Assembly: GCA_020796225.1 (NCBI GenBank)
Contig: CM036754.1
Span: 21,890,867-21,954,866 of the forward strand
DNA from: Arion vulgaris
Lineage: Eukaryota > Mollusca > Gastropoda > Stylommatophora > Arionidae
Direction of reading: 5' to 3'
Length of the DNA: 64,000 bases
Position numbers and translations under genes: made by a program. Position 1 is the first letter of the stretch. Each line of letters begins with the position of its first letter. Below the pieces are notes generated by a model. It made no database searches. It saw nothing but the letters and a program-made list of their open reading frames with translations, and was not told the origin of the DNA. This document shows positions 44,975-57,054 of this stretch, piece by piece.

Positions 44975-45350
44975 TATTTCCATTCTGGGCAGGATGCTGA
45001 CGGATCGAGTTTGCGCCGTCACACGCATCGTCACCGCAATGTTTTGAAAACATCGATCCACTGCCTTTGCGGGAAATTCTGTAGCAATCAAAGGCTAGGG
45101 AATGCTAACCCGAAACAAATGCTTGAAGAAAACGGATGCACCAGGTCGTAAGACGCATAACTTGGTGCAACGATCCCTCACAATGAGGAATAGGATAACG
45201 GATTCTACGATCGCCGATCTGCCTCAGAGATTTAGCCACGCAGTAAGAATGTCGGACCTACCATCACGAGGACACCATCGTCCAAGACAAACTGTATGGC
45301 GTGACTGATAGTCTGAGGCAGACGGCTGCCTTTATTAGAGAATCCGATAT
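44975..45350 (+). mobile_element. Internally deleted LINE, sister of 19800-20187
   Basis: Encodes SIHCLCGKFCSNQRLG, a finger-like 5' piece. A region matching the 20-kb copy follows ('cgatccctcacaatgaggaa'), then 'caagacaaactgtatggcgt' and 'ctgaggcagacggctgcctt' from the 3' tail. The deletion junction is near 45268. Confidence 0.65.
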
Positions 45351-46649
45351 AAACATTTTTCCCCGGTACCTGCACGTTTCCTTTTCTACCTCTTCCACCT
45401 TGTTGTTGGCAGTATCTCCGACACATCTGTATAGTATCTGACCTTAATCTGGCTATAACGCGATGTTAGGTAATGATGAAGAATCTCTGCCTACACGCAC
45501 GAATTCTGTTGTGAGGAATAATCCATTTCCACTTTAGAGACTGGCTATACAATAGACCGTACAGATCGTCATCAGATGAGATATAGTCAGATCAAATGTT
45601 TTCATCTGCTACCGTATTACAGTAGACAGTACCATCTGCAACTCTTAAACCCACTGCCTAGTGGAGGGGGATAGGGAGAGCTAAAGACTAGGGGAAATAA
45701 ACCCTAAAGGAAAATCACCACTATCTTGTGGGTCAGCATGGTTATACAAAGGACTAGGAGAGTAAACCGTGACAAAAAATCCTGAGGGAGGGATGCCTAA
45801 GGCAGTTGATGGTTATGTGTTATTCCATTCCATCTTCGGGAGATCCCTGCAAACTCTGCTTTGATTTCAAACTGATGCACTTTGTCTTTCCTTTGGGATT
45901 AAACAAAAGCACATTCCCATATCAGCTGCCCAGGCTAGGCACAAATGAAGAGGACCTGCTCAGAAAAAGATGTCTGAAGGCCTCATTGAATGGCTTTTCC
46001 TGTCCGGCAAATGGGAAAACGGGTTGATGATCGAGTATATGAAACCACATTACACAAGGTGCAACGTCTTTGAAAAGAGACTCAAGAATGAGCCTAAACC
46101 AAGCGAGAATTTCAGAGGTTGGCGCAGTGCAACACTTCAAATTGACCGTCTGTAAAGACGGAAAGGCTATGTTCATCAGCACGTGACATATCTTAACCTT
46201 TGGTTCACTTAGCTAGAAATAAATTCTAAAGAACAGCAATGTAAAAAAAGGGCGTCTTTAGCCATAACGACCAAAAAGGACCACAATTTGTTGACGCTTC
46301 TTTAAATAGCAAACAAACAAAAAAAGAAAACATTTTCAAATTTTATTGAATTTAATTTTTAAATAAAGGCAAATGAAACATATGCCATTGCTAGCTTCCT
46401 GAGATGTTAACAAGAGCTGCATGTTCTTCATAATCAGGTTTCATGTCGCTGGCTAGGCGATCATGGATCTCCACAAATCTCTTACTCACTACATCTTACC
46501 GATGAGAAAAAATTCAGTTCCCAACGACGGTTTTTACTAGTTTATAAGGTAAATCTACATACAGGTGTCAATTATTTTTTTTGTTTATTGCATTTTGAAT
46601 TCTAATAATAATAATTGTGTGTTCTTGACAATATTCGTTGAGTAAGATT

Positions 46650-46745
46650 AGATTCGTCCGAATGGTTACCAGAACCCAAACCAGGGTTGTAAAGAATAGA
46701 TCTACTGTTACATGACGCATGACGTATGAGTCTTTCAGGAAGGTA
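46650..46745 (+). mobile_element. SINE-2-like fragment
   Basis: 'cgtccgaatggttaccagaa', 'gttgtaaagaatagatctac': head and central part of SINE-2. Confidence 0.6.
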
Positions 46746-46859
46746 GGACGAGAGGCTAGATACCACCCTTTTAAAAAAAACCTCACTAGATAGCTACAGA
46801 AACTACATGCAGGAAAATTCATAGCTGACCCCCGAGGAGAAAGAAGAACCCCTTAGGAA

Positions 46860-47205
46860 TAATTCATGAGCGACCTATAGAATGTTCCATCTAGGATGGC
46901 TTGATATGACCACAAACAGGGAGCTATGGGATAGAGCGAGACAACTGCAGGTGAAACAAGAGATACGTGACAGAAGGTGACGATGGATAGAACACACTGA
47001 GGAAACCCCCATGGTATCACCCGAGACAGGCATTCGGGTGAAACCCAGGGTAATAGAGGTAAGGAAAGACACAGTGAGGGGTTGGAAGCGAAATGCAAGA
47101 AAATGGGTGGAGAGTAGAGATATCTGTAAACGATGGCCTTGGGTAGGAGGTTGCTGACCTGTGTCTCGTAAGGATGAAGGAAGGAGAAGAAGAAGATACT
47201 AGCTA
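46860..47205 (+). mobile_element. LINE ORF2 tail with GAA end
   Basis: Encodes DMTTNRELWDRARQLQVKQE and, after a stop, RWIEHTEETP; then 'GWKRNARKWVESRDICKRWP'. The 3' end is ggaaggagaagaagaagata. Same family as 25956-26396; duplicated at 62015-62365. Confidence 0.75.
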
Positions 47206-47842
47206 GTAGTTCAAATTTAATATATTGATATAGATATAATAAATATCGTTATGCGAAATCAACATTTCAAAGAAAGAGTGATGTATTAAAATACATTTTT
47301 TCTTCTAAAAAAACAGAGTTTATGGGTTGAATATAATGAAATGTTACATGATTTATTTGCCCATATTCAAGAAGTAGTAGACTTTATGTTCATTCACTAT
47401 AGCATAAATAGTTTCCATTTTGGGAATTAGACATCGTAATACGCAACCATCTGGATCGGAAATCATGTTCGGCATCATTATCTGTACATCTATCTCGGCA
47501 CAGTGTAACGCATGGTCGAACGTCGAGTCGACTTATATCTATTCGATCGCGGGTTTCTACATGTATCATCTTTGCTCGCGGTTGGTACCGGGCGCAGTAT
47601 TCTGCCAGAGCAGTGGATTGTACATTTCATTGCTTGCCGTCGTCATGCACGGTAGCACTCAAACATACATTCTCTGAAAGTTTGGCCATCAGTCCGTTGT
47701 AGAGAGATGCAGAAGATCTTTTGAATGAGCCAGGATGATAAAAGGAGTTTTCATTGTTTTCTTTTTCTTTTCTGGTGACAGAAATAAAAACTGCAAATTA
47801 GAATGATTAAATATGAGTACCTGATTTCGTCAATCTGTTTTG

Positions 47843-48050
47843 CCTGGGCTCGCAAAGTTAGCAAAGAATAGCAACACTGCGATCTACAAGACATGTCGTA
47901 AGAGACGACTAAGGTAGGTGTCTAAGGAAGCGCTCATAAATCGGATAGCAATCTTGTAGGCGCATACCAGGACACGTTAATCCTCTTAGCTTGAATTACA
48001 TACAAATCACAAAGAATTGTTAACAAGTGGTCGATGTCGAGCTCAAGTAG
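47843..48050 (+). mobile_element. SINE-1 copy in duplicated block
   Basis: gggctcgcaaagttagcaaa, core catgtcgtaagagacgacta, aacaagtggtcgatgtcgag; head incomplete. Confidence 0.8.
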
Positions 48051-48420
48051 AATACATGATTTATATTTGCACTCATGAATAGACATAGATATTGAACATC
48101 ATATAGAGGCTAAACAAGTAAAATGATATTTATATTTGCATTCATGAATAGACATAGATATGAAATATTATAGGAGGGCTAACACAAGTAGAAGATGGTA
48201 TGTGTTATTTGCACTCATGAATAGACAAGACTCATTGAAATATACATTGACGGGTTAACACAAGTAGAAGATGATATTTATATTTGCACTCATGAATAGA
48301 AAATAGATATTGAAATATCATAGAGTGCTAACACCAAGTAGAGATGATATTTATTTTGCACTCATGAATAGAATAGATATTGAAATATCATAGAACAACA
48401 CAAGTAGAAGAGTATTTCAA
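48050..48420. repeat. 71-bp minisatellite, copy 1 (~5 units)
   Basis: Units of gatgatatttatatttgcac tcatgaatagacatagatat tgaaatatcatagagggcta acacaagtaga, with many small indels. The sister array is at 63240-63810. Confidence 0.92.
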
Positions 48421-48424
48421 TCTC

Positions 48425-48600
48425 TCTTGAAAGACTCGATATCAAACACTAGTCAAACATCAAGTTCGTGTATTATATTGATCTGAGCCTAAAAGATATT
48501 AGTGTTCATGAGTCTCACGTAGCAAGACATATCATATCTTGATTACTGCTTTGATTCTAAAGAGTAGTTAAACATCTTACCCAAATCGCCTACAGTAACC
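48425..48600 (-). mobile_element. SINE-1 copy, strongly degraded
   Basis: 'gatctgagcctaaaag', 'acccaaatcgcctac': recognisable only by order of segments. The better copy is at 63815-64000. Confidence 0.6.
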
Positions 48601-48659
48601 AGCAGTCAATTGTTACTTCATAATAACAACAAAAATCAAAGGTATAACACATTTCAAAT

Positions 48660-51480
48660 TGTTATTAATTATCTAACAAATAGATATGTATAATTATCAT
48701 AATTGTACTACATATAGTCTAACAAGATTGTATTATAATTCAGTTCAATTGTTAGCTCATGGATTCTAAAAATCTGTTGTATACTATCATCAATGTTATC
48801 TTACATCATCTATACAAACTCTGTTTGATAATCTCAGTCATGAATTGTTACTACATATATCTAAATACAATAGTTGTATTCTCATGTCTCTTATTGTTAC
48901 CTTATATATCATTCTCAACAACATTTGTTGGTATATCTGCTATCACTAACATTGTTATTATATTATCTATAAATGTGATAATCTCAGTCTATCAATTGAC
49001 TAATATTTCTCAGATAATGCTTTTAATATCTATCATAAAGTTGTTATCTCTATCCTTATCTACATCATTGTTCGTCATAATCATTCATCAATTGTTACTT
49101 CATATATCTACATATTGTTGTATAATTCATTCATCAATTGTTACTTACATATATCTAACTAGTATTGTTTGTATATCTCAGTCATCAATTGTTCACTTTA
49201 CATATATCTAACATATTGTTGTTTATATCTCAGTCATCAATTGTTACTTACATATATCTACATAATTGTGTAATCTCAGTCATCAATTGTTACTTAATCA
49301 TCTAACAAATTGTTGTATAATCTCAGTCATCAATTGTTACATACTATATCTAACAAATTGTTGTATAATCTCAGTCATCAATTGTTACTCACATATATCT
49401 AAAAATTGTTGTATAATCTCATCATCAATGTTACACATAATTAACAAATTGCTTGTATAATTCAGTCACACTTGTTACTTGCATATATCTAACATATTGT
49501 TGTATAATCTCAGACAATTGTTACTACATATATCTAACAAATTGTTGTATAATCTCAGTACACAATTGTTACTTACATGTATCAACAGAATGTTGTATAA
49601 CTTCAGATAATACAAGTGTTACTTACATTAATCTGAATAAATTGTTGTAAATCTCAGTCATCGGGATTGTTACTTATTATCTGAACAAATTGTGTATAAT
49701 CTAAGTCATCAATTGTTACTTACATCTATCTAACAAATTGTTGTATAATCTCAGTCATCAATTGTTACTTACATATATCTAACAAATTGTTGTATAATCT
49801 CAGTCATCAATTTACTTTCATATATCTAACAAATTGTTGTATAATCTCAGTCATAATTGTTCTCATATATCTAACAAATTTTGTACAATCTCAGTCATCA
49901 ATTGATTACTTTGCATATATCTAACAAATTGTGTATAATCTCATATCAATTGTTACTTTATATATTCTACAAGTTTGGGATTGTATAATCTCAGTCATCA
50001 ATTAGTTATTCTACATATATCTAACAAATTGTTTATAATCTCAGTCATCAATTTTACTTACATATATCTAACAAATTGTTGTATAATCTAGTCATCAATT
50101 TTACTTACATATCGAGATAAATTGTTGTATATATCTCAGTCAATCAATTGTACTTACATATATCTAACAAATTGTTTGTATAACTCAGAATCATCAATTG
50201 TTACAGCATATATCTAAAATATTGTTGTATAATCTCAGTAATCAATTGTCTACTTATCATATATCTAACAAATTGTTGTATAACTCAGTCATCAATTTTA
50301 TCACTCATATATAGCTAAAATTGTTCATAAGTCTCAAAGTATCAATTGTTACTTACATATATCTAAAAATTGTTGTTAATCTCAGTCATCAATTATTATT
50401 TGCATCTATCTAATAAATTGTTTGATAATCTCAGTAGAATTGTTACTACATATATCTAACAAATTGTTGTATAATCTCAGTCATCAATTGTATTACATAT
50501 ATCTAACAAATTGTTGTATAATCTTCATCATCGATATTGTTACTTACATATATCTAACAAAGTTTATAATCAGTCATCAATTGTTACTTACATATATTCT
50601 AACTTATTTGAATTGTATATCTCAGTCATCAATTGTTACTTAATATATCTAACAAATTGTTGTATAATCTCAAGTCATCAATTCATTTTACTTATATATA
50701 TCTAACAAATTGTTGTATAATCTCAGTCATCAATTGTTACTTACATATATCTAACAAATTGTTGTATAATCTCAGTCATCAACTGTTACTTACATATATC
50801 TAACAAATTGTTGTATAATCTCAGTCATCAATTGTTACTTACATATATCTAACAAATTGTTGTATAATCTCAGTCATCAATTGTTACTTACATATATCTA
50901 ACAAATTGTTGTATAATCTCAGTCATCAACTGTTACTTACATATATCTAACAAATTGTTGTATAATCTCAGTCATCAATTGTTACTTACATATATCTAAC
51001 AAATTGTTGTATAGTCTCAGTCATCAATTGTTACTTACATATATCTAACAAATTATGTATATCTCAATCATCAATTGTTACTTACATATATCTAACAAAT
51101 TGTTGTATAGTCTCAGTCATCAATTGTTACTTACATATATCTAACAAATTGTTGTATAACCTCAATCATCAACTGTTACTTACATATATCTAACAAATTG
51201 TTGTATAGTCTCAGTCATCAACTGTTACTTACATCTATCTAACAAATTGTTGTATAATCTCAGTCATCAATTGTTACTTAAATATCTAACAAATTGTTGT
51301 ATAATCTCAGTCATCAACTGTTACTTACATCTATCTAACATATTGTTGTATAATCTCAGTCATCAATTGTTACTTACATATATCTAACAAATTGTTGTAT
51401 AATCTCAGTCATAAATTGTTACTTACATATATCTAACAAATTGTTGTATAGTCTCAGTCATCAATTGTTACTTACATCTA
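48660..51480. repeat. 49-bp minisatellite (~57 units)
   Basis: Unit atctaacaaattgttgtata atctcagtcatcaattgtta cttacatat; clean units are 49 bp (50701 to 50750). Before about 50690 nearly every unit has small indels; after that most are identical or differ at one or two fixed positions. Reading frames in the array are artefacts. Confidence 0.96.
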
Positions 51481-51499
51481 TCAATATACGGGAAGACTG

Positions 51500-51660
51500 C
51501 AGTAAAACTATGTACCAATGGCAAAACACGTAAAAACAGAATACTGCAGTTTTACAAAATACAAAAACAATAGCAGCAATGTTTCGACCAAAAGGTCTTT
51601 ATCAAGCAAAGGATACAACAGAAGTGAAACAATTCACTTCTTCCACGTTTACTATTATCC
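51500..51660 (-). mobile_element. Penelope-like 3' end with hammerhead-like motif copy 5
   Basis: Minus strand: cttgataaagacc-ttt-tggtcgaaac, then attgctgctattg, 'tttgtattttgtaaaactgc' and a 'tttttacgtgtttt' segment as at 36350-36410. Confidence 0.55.
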
Positions 51661-51672
51661 TGTGGACAAAAA

Positions 51673-52380
51673 TTAACCCTTAGAACCCGATCTCCCGATA
51701 TTTCGGGATTCTTTCTTCTCTCGTACGCCGCTGTTTATTCAGGAGAATATCATGACGACTGTTATTGCGCTTCTGACTAAATTTTTTGCGTTAGACCTAT
51801 ATTACCCTTTTACATGTATCCCTCAACCATACGGACAGCCTCCCGACGTCAGAGGTACTTGAAGCTTAGATCCTCCAAGTGTGATCGTTGCAGGAAACCT
51901 GCTGTCCGTGAAACTTTGCCTTGAGTCCTCGTACTATTAGTACTTTTACGGCAGAGTAATTAGTGAAGTGTGACTTCTCTTCGGATTTTCCTGCCTTTGG
52001 TGAGGTCGTTATGCCAAATTTGGACTTGGATCTACGTCAAAGAGCATTAACTTACTTTGCGCTGACTGGGTGAGGTCGCTCCGGCTTAGGAACATTTTCG
52101 ACCCTTCTAGGGCTAGTCACTGAAACTGTCACCTTTCTTGTATTCATTGCTCTATTACGATCATTTTTCGCCGTAAATTTTGGGCTTTTGATCTTCGCCA
52201 AAGTATGTCTACAATATGCTCTCTTTCTGACTATTTGAGGTCGTTCCGGATTAGGAACATTATCAGTCATTGGAGACTCATGTGTTGTCTTGCAACGATC
52301 ATATTTGACGGCATGCTTAGCCTTTATATGATCTGAGCCATGGTGTTTGAACGTCATCTTACTCCCTGAAGTATGATCGG
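51673..52380 (-). mobile_element. Possible piggyBac-like 3' remnant
   Basis: TTAA at 51673 followed by cccttagaacccgatctccc is a piggyBac-like terminus. The minus-strand frame at 52357-52052 reads RKRAYCRHTLAKIKSPKFTA, weakly like the Cys-rich end of piggyBac transposases, and is repeated imperfectly 145 bp on. No catalytic Asp region was identified. Could instead be unrelated. Confidence 0.3.
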
Positions 52381-52559
52381 CGTCCGAAAAGTATTGCCTT
52401 AATCAATGTTTGAATTTGTACCAGTCAAGTCTTTGCATTATCGCCTTACTTTTCTATCCACGGTGAGTTTATTCCTAGTAGGAGTAGTCCTCAGCCGTTT
52501 CGGGCGCGTATCGGCACTTGTCAATTTGCAAGGGTTTACTCTGCATTTTCACTGTCTCC

Positions 52560-53540
52560 TGGAAACACTCTTCCGGGTATGTTAGTTGTTTATGCAACAG
52601 TACCCTAATCGGTTGTCCCAGGGAGGGCAATTTCGATGGGCACTAACAAGCAACTTTAGGATTTGCGCTCAGCCAACTTTACTCAACAGATTTATCTGCA
52701 CTTGGCATCTTTTACGGAGTTTACCGCAATCTTCCCATGTGTTGTCACGAAGCGTTACAGTGTTTTTTCAGAGACACTTGCCGAGACCTTTAATTTGTAC
52801 TGGATTCAAGCCTCTGTTAGGATTTCCAGTTTCGCCTGCCCATCTGGGTGGTCCACTCATCTCTGCGTGTCTGCTTCGCCTTTGGGCTCACCTGTGCATC
52901 GTCCGTAGGCGTGTCCGCTTCACTTTGGTGTCTGCCCCACCGTGTTTATCGGGTTTCTCACCGTGCTCACATTTACCGTGCCTCGAGTCTGCCATGACAC
53001 GCAGCTGACTTGGGCTCAGGGTTCCGAGTTTCGCCCCATGTGAGCCCACGTCTCTACTCTGCATGCACCTTTCATCCCTTCATCTTTATTTGTACGGCCC
53101 TTCCCATTGGCCAGAAAGCTGATATTTATCGTGCGACCGTTGACTTGCTACACTTCGTGCTTATGGATTCCTACCCTGAAGGTGGCAATTTTGATGAGGT
53201 CATTTACTCCGGGGGAGTTAGCATTCGTTCGCTGACGACACGGGCACTGCTGCTTTCTTACGTTTCTGAAATAATTTGGGCAATTTTTCATCGGACATCG
53301 ACCAGGAGATGCGTGAATTTTGTTCAAGAATTTTTGGACCTGCATTGCTTTTCCGTACCTGCACTACTACCACTACCTGTAGCTCTCCCTCGATCCCTTC
53401 CTGCTTAGCCAGACCGGAACCGATATCTGTTACCAGGGTCACCACGAGGAAGTGGGGTAGGATCTTGATTAGTGCCAGCTTACTAATCTGGCGCGGCGTT
53501 GTCCCCGTGCGCCTTTGACCCCATTTCGGGATTGAATGTA
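52560..53540 (+). repeat. Interspersed repeat X copy (~1 kb)
   Basis: Plus-strand counterpart of 37360-38330: 'tggattcaagcctctgttag', 'caccgtgctcacatttacc', 'gggtaggatcttgattagtg', 'gcgcctttgaccccatttcg'. Open frames of 140 and 132 residues have no recognised domain. Confidence 0.7.
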
Positions 53541-53924
53541 AACGTTGCGTATCCCGATATATCGGTCCGAGTATATTTTTTCATTATTTTTCGGTATTTT
53601 AAAATAATTGAGTACAAATGTGACGTCAAACACAACCTACGTGTTCTACATGGTTTAGCAAGATGGTGGACGACGCTGTGTGATTTATTGTTTACTTATA
53701 ATGTAATTAATTAAATATTTTCATGTTGAAAAATTATTCTAAAAATTTCGGAAATGACCACTCTAAAAGTATAACAAGAGAGCAAACTGTTGAACTTGTT
53801 TTGAATGAATCACATCTTCTGCCTTGCAGGTCGGCTGGAGACAGCTAAAGACTGACGGGGAGCGTACCCTGCGACGGGTACTACGGTCTCACTCGTAGCG
53901 AACAAGTTGCCATACTTCACAATT

Positions 53925-54065
53925 TGTCTTTTTGTTAACCACTCTTTATTAGTTATATGTGATCCGAGCCTAATATCGATTGTACGTTGTAGCCAGTTAT
54001 ACGCCTACACGTAGGCCGGGACATCCACTTTCTGCGACGTTTTTTTATTTACTACTGTAGTTTCC
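53925..54065 (-). mobile_element. SINE-1 3' part, split by LINE
   Basis: tgttaaccactctttattag, gtaggccgggacatccac, ttttttatttactactgtag; interrupted at 54065. The remainder is at 56911-56985. Confidence 0.85.
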
Positions 54066-54499
54066 TACAAACCAAAAACTACAAGCCATATTAGACACCA
54101 CAGATGGAAGTTCTCCATAGCTCGCTTTGCAGTGCCAGAAATACAATGGAGCTCGCACCGACGGACCAAAGTGTAATGCAACGCAATAGAGCAAGGGCCC
54201 TTTGTGTTGAAGAGGGAGACTGACCGTGTGGAAGGTCCTGGAGGGAAAAGACGACTTCTTGAGCGTGGAAAAGGATGCTCAGGGGCTGTGGAGACTTGCA
54301 AAAGCCCTGGGCGATGACGGCCCACCTAGAGGGGAAAAAGGTTCTCCAGCAAGGAGAACAACTTCTCACAGGGGTGCGAGCGGCCACCCTGGTGGCCCAG
54401 TATTGCAGGCGGGAGGGCTCATGCTCAATAAGTCGGAAGCAAGGGAGGGAGGTCAGAGGTGAGATAAGTGCTGCATTCGGGAGGGCAACAGGGGGGGCC

Positions 54500-55576
54500 C
54501 TGTGTGGAGGTGGACATCACACTGACTGAGCTGTGGAGAACACTGACGGAGCTCAATCGTAAAGAGGCCCCGGGACCGGATGGAGTGTCAAATGGCATGC
54601 TCAGACAAGTGGGCCAAGTGGCATGGAGTCTTCTGCTCCAGATGTTTAACGGTAGTTGGAGACAGGGAGAGTCCGGACATCCGGAGGAATGCCACGGTCC
54701 ACCCGGTTTTCAGGGGTGGAAGGGACAGAGATGATCCACGGAGCTATAGATCTATAGGTCTTCTGGGTTGCACTGCGAGGCTGCTGGAGAGAGTGATGGC
54801 CATTGGATTTCAGTGGTTTTTGGAATCCAACCATGGACTGGGCAGCCCGGACAGGGTACGGGCAGCGTGGAGGGACTGATGGCCAGGTGGTATACCTCAC
54901 ACAGGACATAGAAAATGGTTTCCAAGAAAAGAGGAAAACCCTCACAGTGTTCTTTGGCATGTCTGGGGCCTTCGACAGGGTCTGGAGGGATGGTTTGCTA
55001 CTCGGGCTCTTGCGCGGTGGAATACGGGGTGGAATGTGTTGTTGGATAGAGGACTTTCTTGCCCAGGGTCGGGCATTTGTGGAGTTGGATGGGGTGCATG
55101 GTCCCAGGTTCAAATTGGGAGCAGGAGTCCCACAGGGCAGCGTACTGTCCCCATTGCTTTTCCTGGTGTATATTGGTGGTCTGCCACGGGCTCTGCCCAG
55201 ACATGTATCACACTCTCTCCATGCTGATGATCTGGTTGTGTGGTGCACCTCCGAGTTTCTGGGTCCTGCCGTCTTTGGACTCCAGGAAAGCCTGAACAGT
55301 GTCATAATGTGGGCAAGTGAATTGGGTCTGGAGATAAATCGGGTCAAAACTATAGCAACGCTTTTCTCATTATCAACAAAAGAAGAACACTTCCGACTGA
55401 AGTTTGGCAGTGATATCGTTCCCCGTTCCCGTGCTCCAACCTTTTTGGGAGTTGAACTTGACAGTCGTCTGACATGGAGACATCACATGATGGAAACAAA
55501 CAGAAAGGCTATTAGGAAACAAAGTGTGATGCGAAAGCTGGCTGGAGCTACCTGGGGTGATGATAGTCGATCCTGA
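54500..55576 (+). pseudogene. LINE reverse transcriptase domain (broken)
   Basis: Segments in order: ELNRKEAPGPDGVSNGML (finger), DPRSYRSIGLLGCTARLLER, then VYLTQDIENGFQEKRKTLTV, FFGMSGAFDRVW (motif A), GVPQGSVLSPLLFLVYIGGL (motif B), SHSLHADDLVVW (motif C) and APTFLGVELDSRLTWRHHM. Frameshifts separate the first segments between about 54660 and 54860. Motif A has Gly where the catalytic Asp of FxD is expected, and motif C reads HADD rather than YADD/FADD. The copy is very probably dead. A one-base shift at about 55570 breaks the frame into the thumb region. Confidence 0.9.
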
Positions 55577-56880
55577 GTCAGGTGTACACTGGTGCAGTTA
55601 GACCGACCCTGGAATAGGCATCATCGACATGGATATCAGCAGCCCATTCAAACAAATCGATACTGGAGGGGACACAAGGCGGGTGTCTGCGTACTATTTT
55701 AGGAGCCATGGGGTCTGCGTCAATTGTGGAAATGGAGAGGGCAGTCAACATCCAGCCCTTGGAAGACAGAAGGAGGAGAAAAGTGATTCTACAGACTGAA
55801 AGAATCAAAGGGATGCCTCACCGTCCGCTGCGTGAAAAGATGGCGGCTAGAACGGGGAACAGACTAGGGCTTACGGGTCTGGGCCACAGGGCAAGGGAGA
55901 TGGGAAAGTCGTGCTTGGAACTGCTAGATCATAGTTCCATACCTGAAGAATTACTTTTTGATCACTGGGAACAGGACTCAGTGGCACTAAACTTCTCAAC
56001 CTCCAACCCTAAATTGTTAAGCAAAGATGCCGAGCCTGGTCTAGTGAAGAAAGCAACTGCAATGGAGCATCTCCATTGCATGTTTCCAGAAGACAGCTGG
56101 TTGAGAATTTGCACGGATGGATCGGCAGTGGAGGCGGCCGTGAATGATGGGGCAGGGGTGTACATTGGGGGCCCGGGTGCTGCTACTGTGTCTCTGGCGG
56201 CCCCTGCTGGAGGAGTGTGTTCCAATTGCAAAGCAGAACTCTTAGTCCATCTAATGGCAGCACAGCACATGAGTGGGCTGCAGGTGCCTGCAGGCGAGAT
56301 GGTATTTCTCGCAGACTCGCTGTTAGCTATACGGGCCCTGGAGGCTGGGTCCGCTAACGGCACAGTGCAGGACCTAAGAGGGAACTTGCTCGGATTTCAG
56401 AAAGGGCAGACATTCACTTGCAGTGGATTCCATCTCACTGTGGCATTGCAGGCAATGAGAGTGCCGATGTCTTGGCTAAGGAGGGCAGTGCCAAAGAGCA
56501 AATTTACCAACCCTTATCTTTTCAAGAGGTTAAAACCCTCATGCAGAGACAATCTGCAGTAGACTGGAAGACAAACACTGGATATTATTATGGAAAAGAT
56601 TTCCTCAAAGACCTAAGCAGAACAGACCAGGTCATTCTATTTCGACTGCGCACCGGACACTGCGGACTCAACAGGCACTTATATGGACTAGGAGTGAGTC
56701 AGGCGGCTCTCTGCCGGTATCGGCGGGCGGAACAGACGCCAGAGCATATCCTGCAAGACTGACCTCTCCTGTGTGAGCTGAGAAGCAACATGTGACCACA
56801 CCCAGTCGACATGAAAACTAAGCTTTGGGAAACCTGACAGACCTGAAGCTGACTGCCCAGTTTGTGGTCCACAGTAAATT
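55577..56880 (+). pseudogene. LINE thumb, RNase H domain and Cys-rich tail (broken)
   Basis: After a TAG stop near 55620 (VRPTLE*ASSTWISAA) a frame runs from 55708 to 56562. RNase H catalytic residues are all present: Asp in ICTDGSAVEAA, Glu in CSNCKAELLVHLM, Asp in VFLADSLLAIRAL, and Asp in GNESADVLAKEGS. The last lies in a different frame (56418-56762), so a frameshift falls near 56420. Then VILFRLRTGHCGLNRHL and AEQTPEHILQD, cut by TGA at 56760. Tail cysteines are partly lost (CRYRRAEQ). Confidence 0.9.
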
Positions 56881-56910
56881 AAGCGCATGACCAGAGATCG
56901 CTGAAGAAGA

Positions 56911-56985
56911 AGTTTCCCTAGACACCTATCTCGGCCGCCTCTTACGCCATGCCTTGTAGGTCGCAGTGCTACTATATTATATCCG
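56911..56985 (-). mobile_element. SINE-1 5' part, continuation after LINE
   Basis: agtttccctagacacctatc then cggccgcctcttacgccatg and ccttgtaggtcgcagtg: SINE-1 from the interruption point through the core. Confidence 0.85.
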
Positions 56986-57054
56986 TCTGTAATCCCACCT
57001 TCCAGTAGTGTATTGGAGTTATCTTTGATTTATTTCATTCCTAAATTATCTTCC

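Larger units (their letters stand above)
45355..48600. repeat. Duplicated composite block, copy 1
   Basis: Matches 60485-64000 in order and orientation, about 15.1 kb away, over a unique-looking segment (45355-46640), a SINE-2 piece, a LINE tail, another unique segment, a SINE-1 copy, the 71-bp array and the start of a minus SINE-1. Differences are mostly one-base indels. Confidence 0.88.
54066..56910 (+). mobile_element. Non-LTR retrotransposon (RT + RNase H), inserted in SINE-1
   Basis: 2845 bp. 7-bp target duplication AGTTTCC at 54059-54065 and 56911-56917. The 3' end is gctgaagaagaag. The 5' end is truncated within the region before RT, so ORF1 and endonuclease are absent. Visibly more GC-rich than the surroundings. 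Order: pre-RT region, RT, thumb, RNase H, Cys-rich tail, as in RNase H-bearing Jockey/I-like LINEs. Confidence 0.92.

Noticed and set aside
45806..46182. Overlapping 60-86-residue frames on both strands in the duplicated block
   Set aside because: In the sister copy at 60.9-61.3 kb the frames are broken by indels and no domain is recognisable; no evidence of coding selection.
48759..50705. 150-residue and shorter hydrophobic frames in the 49-bp array
   Set aside because: They arise from the tandem unit plus indels, and the frame changes unit by unit.
52052..52357. A confident piggyBac transposase call
   Set aside because: Only a weak Cys/basic-rich resemblance and a TTAA-CCCTT end at 51673; no catalytic region. 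Listed only at low confidence.
54646..55347. 233-residue minus-strand frame
   Set aside because: Antisense shadow of the GC-rich LINE reverse transcriptase, which has motif-level support on the plus strand.
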